DNA from: an uncultured Prevotellaceae bacterium
GTDB taxonomy: Bacteria > Bacteroidota > Bacteroidia > Bacteroidales > Bacteroidaceae
Assembly (NCBI GenBank): GCA_902762325.1
Contig: CACWNV010000019.1
Coordinates: 1-63,221 of the forward strand
Length of the DNA: 63,221 nucleotides
Direction of reading: 5' to 3'
Each line of letters starts with the position of its first letter. Positions within the stretch are counted from its first letter, which is position 1. The notes under the pieces are model-generated. The model was not told where the DNA came from and did no database searches. It saw nothing but the letters and a program-made list of their open reading frames with translations. Both the position numbers and the translations under genes were made by a program. Of the stretch, positions 63,122-63,221 are shown piece by piece.

Positions 63122-63204
63122 AGTGCATTTGAGATGCATCTGTCAATCGCGAAAGACACAAGAGTTAATCAACAAAAGTACGAACCAACACAAAAACTAA
63201 GACT

Positions 63205-63221
63205 ATGAGCATTTACTACAA
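63205..63221 (+). CDS. Start of a gene cut by the window, possibly HU-family DNA-binding protein
   Basis: Only MSIYY is visible. Several Prevotella HU-like proteins begin with MSIYYK or similar, and such genes sit near DUF3987-type operons, but five residues cannot prove this. The start follows the -7 element by 85 bases. Confidence 0.35.

Noticed and set aside
1-63221. CRISPR array
   Set aside because: No set of regularly spaced identical repeats with unique spacers was found; the repeats seen are direct-repeat, palindromic or dispersed types.

Overview
The window reads as a chromosomal segment of a Bacteroidales bacterium, most likely a Prevotella/Segatella-type species. This rests on the Bacteroidota promoter signature TAnnTTTG upstream of many genes, weak or absent Shine-Dalgarno sites, a T9SS PorE-type lipoprotein, the Bat aerotolerance operon, DUF2027/Smr and BspA-type leucine-rich-repeat proteins. 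No rRNA, tRNA or CRISPR array was recognised.

Layout. 1-4.2 kb: accessory edge with an inverted-repeat copy of a probable HU-type upstream region, an ORF6N protein, a secreted beta-helix lyase, and two decayed genes (an ORF6N copy and an Abi_2 gene), each with the middle deleted. The Abi_2 remnant runs into the 3' end of nrdG. 4.1-6.7 kb: anaerobic ribonucleotide reductase nrdDG. 6.9-14.9 kb: a hemerythrin/LuxR regulator divergent from porin, imelysin lipoprotein, di-haem lipoprotein and CcsBA-type haem lyase, a self-contained periplasmic cytochrome c module with two NarL-like 7-2-7 sites in the divergent promoter region. 15.1-18.8 kb: SLC13 symporter and PorE. 18.9-22.5 kb: a roughly 600-nt structured RNA whose terminator ends just before a DNA cytosine methyltransferase/restriction endonuclease operon, followed by a structured inverted-repeat element. 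22.9-29.2 kb: glnS-TPR-dedA, a small-RNA candidate, and mltF-mltG. 29.3-34.1 kb: hisG-hisD-hisC and a Dcu transporter. 34.3-47.8 kb: a long minus-strand operon from moxR through DUF58, BatA, BatB, BatC, a BatD-BatE fusion, PAP2, queA and DUF2027/Smr to nadE. 47.9-50.6 kb: a secreted transglutaminase-like protein.

50.7-63.2 kb is accessory. It holds a small operon (two unknown proteins, a broken DUF3987 primase/helicase-like gene, DUF5675) behind an array of short direct repeats. Next comes an island with a PARIS-like AriA/AriB pair, a broken AlbA_2 regulator, a BspA-type LRR gene behind an attenuator-like leader, and relaxase debris. The island lies between an N-terminal and a C-terminal fragment of an LRR gene on the same strand, suggesting it inserted into one gene. 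The window closes with the second, oppositely oriented copy of the HU-type upstream region and the first codons of its gene.

The strongest second-look items are the 600-nt RNA before the restriction-modification genes, the bistable inverted-repeat element after them, the hemerythrin/NarL-type controlled cytochrome module, the PARIS-like pair in a split LRR gene, and the repeated pattern of genes that lost only their middle. All calls come from reading the sequence; no database search was run.
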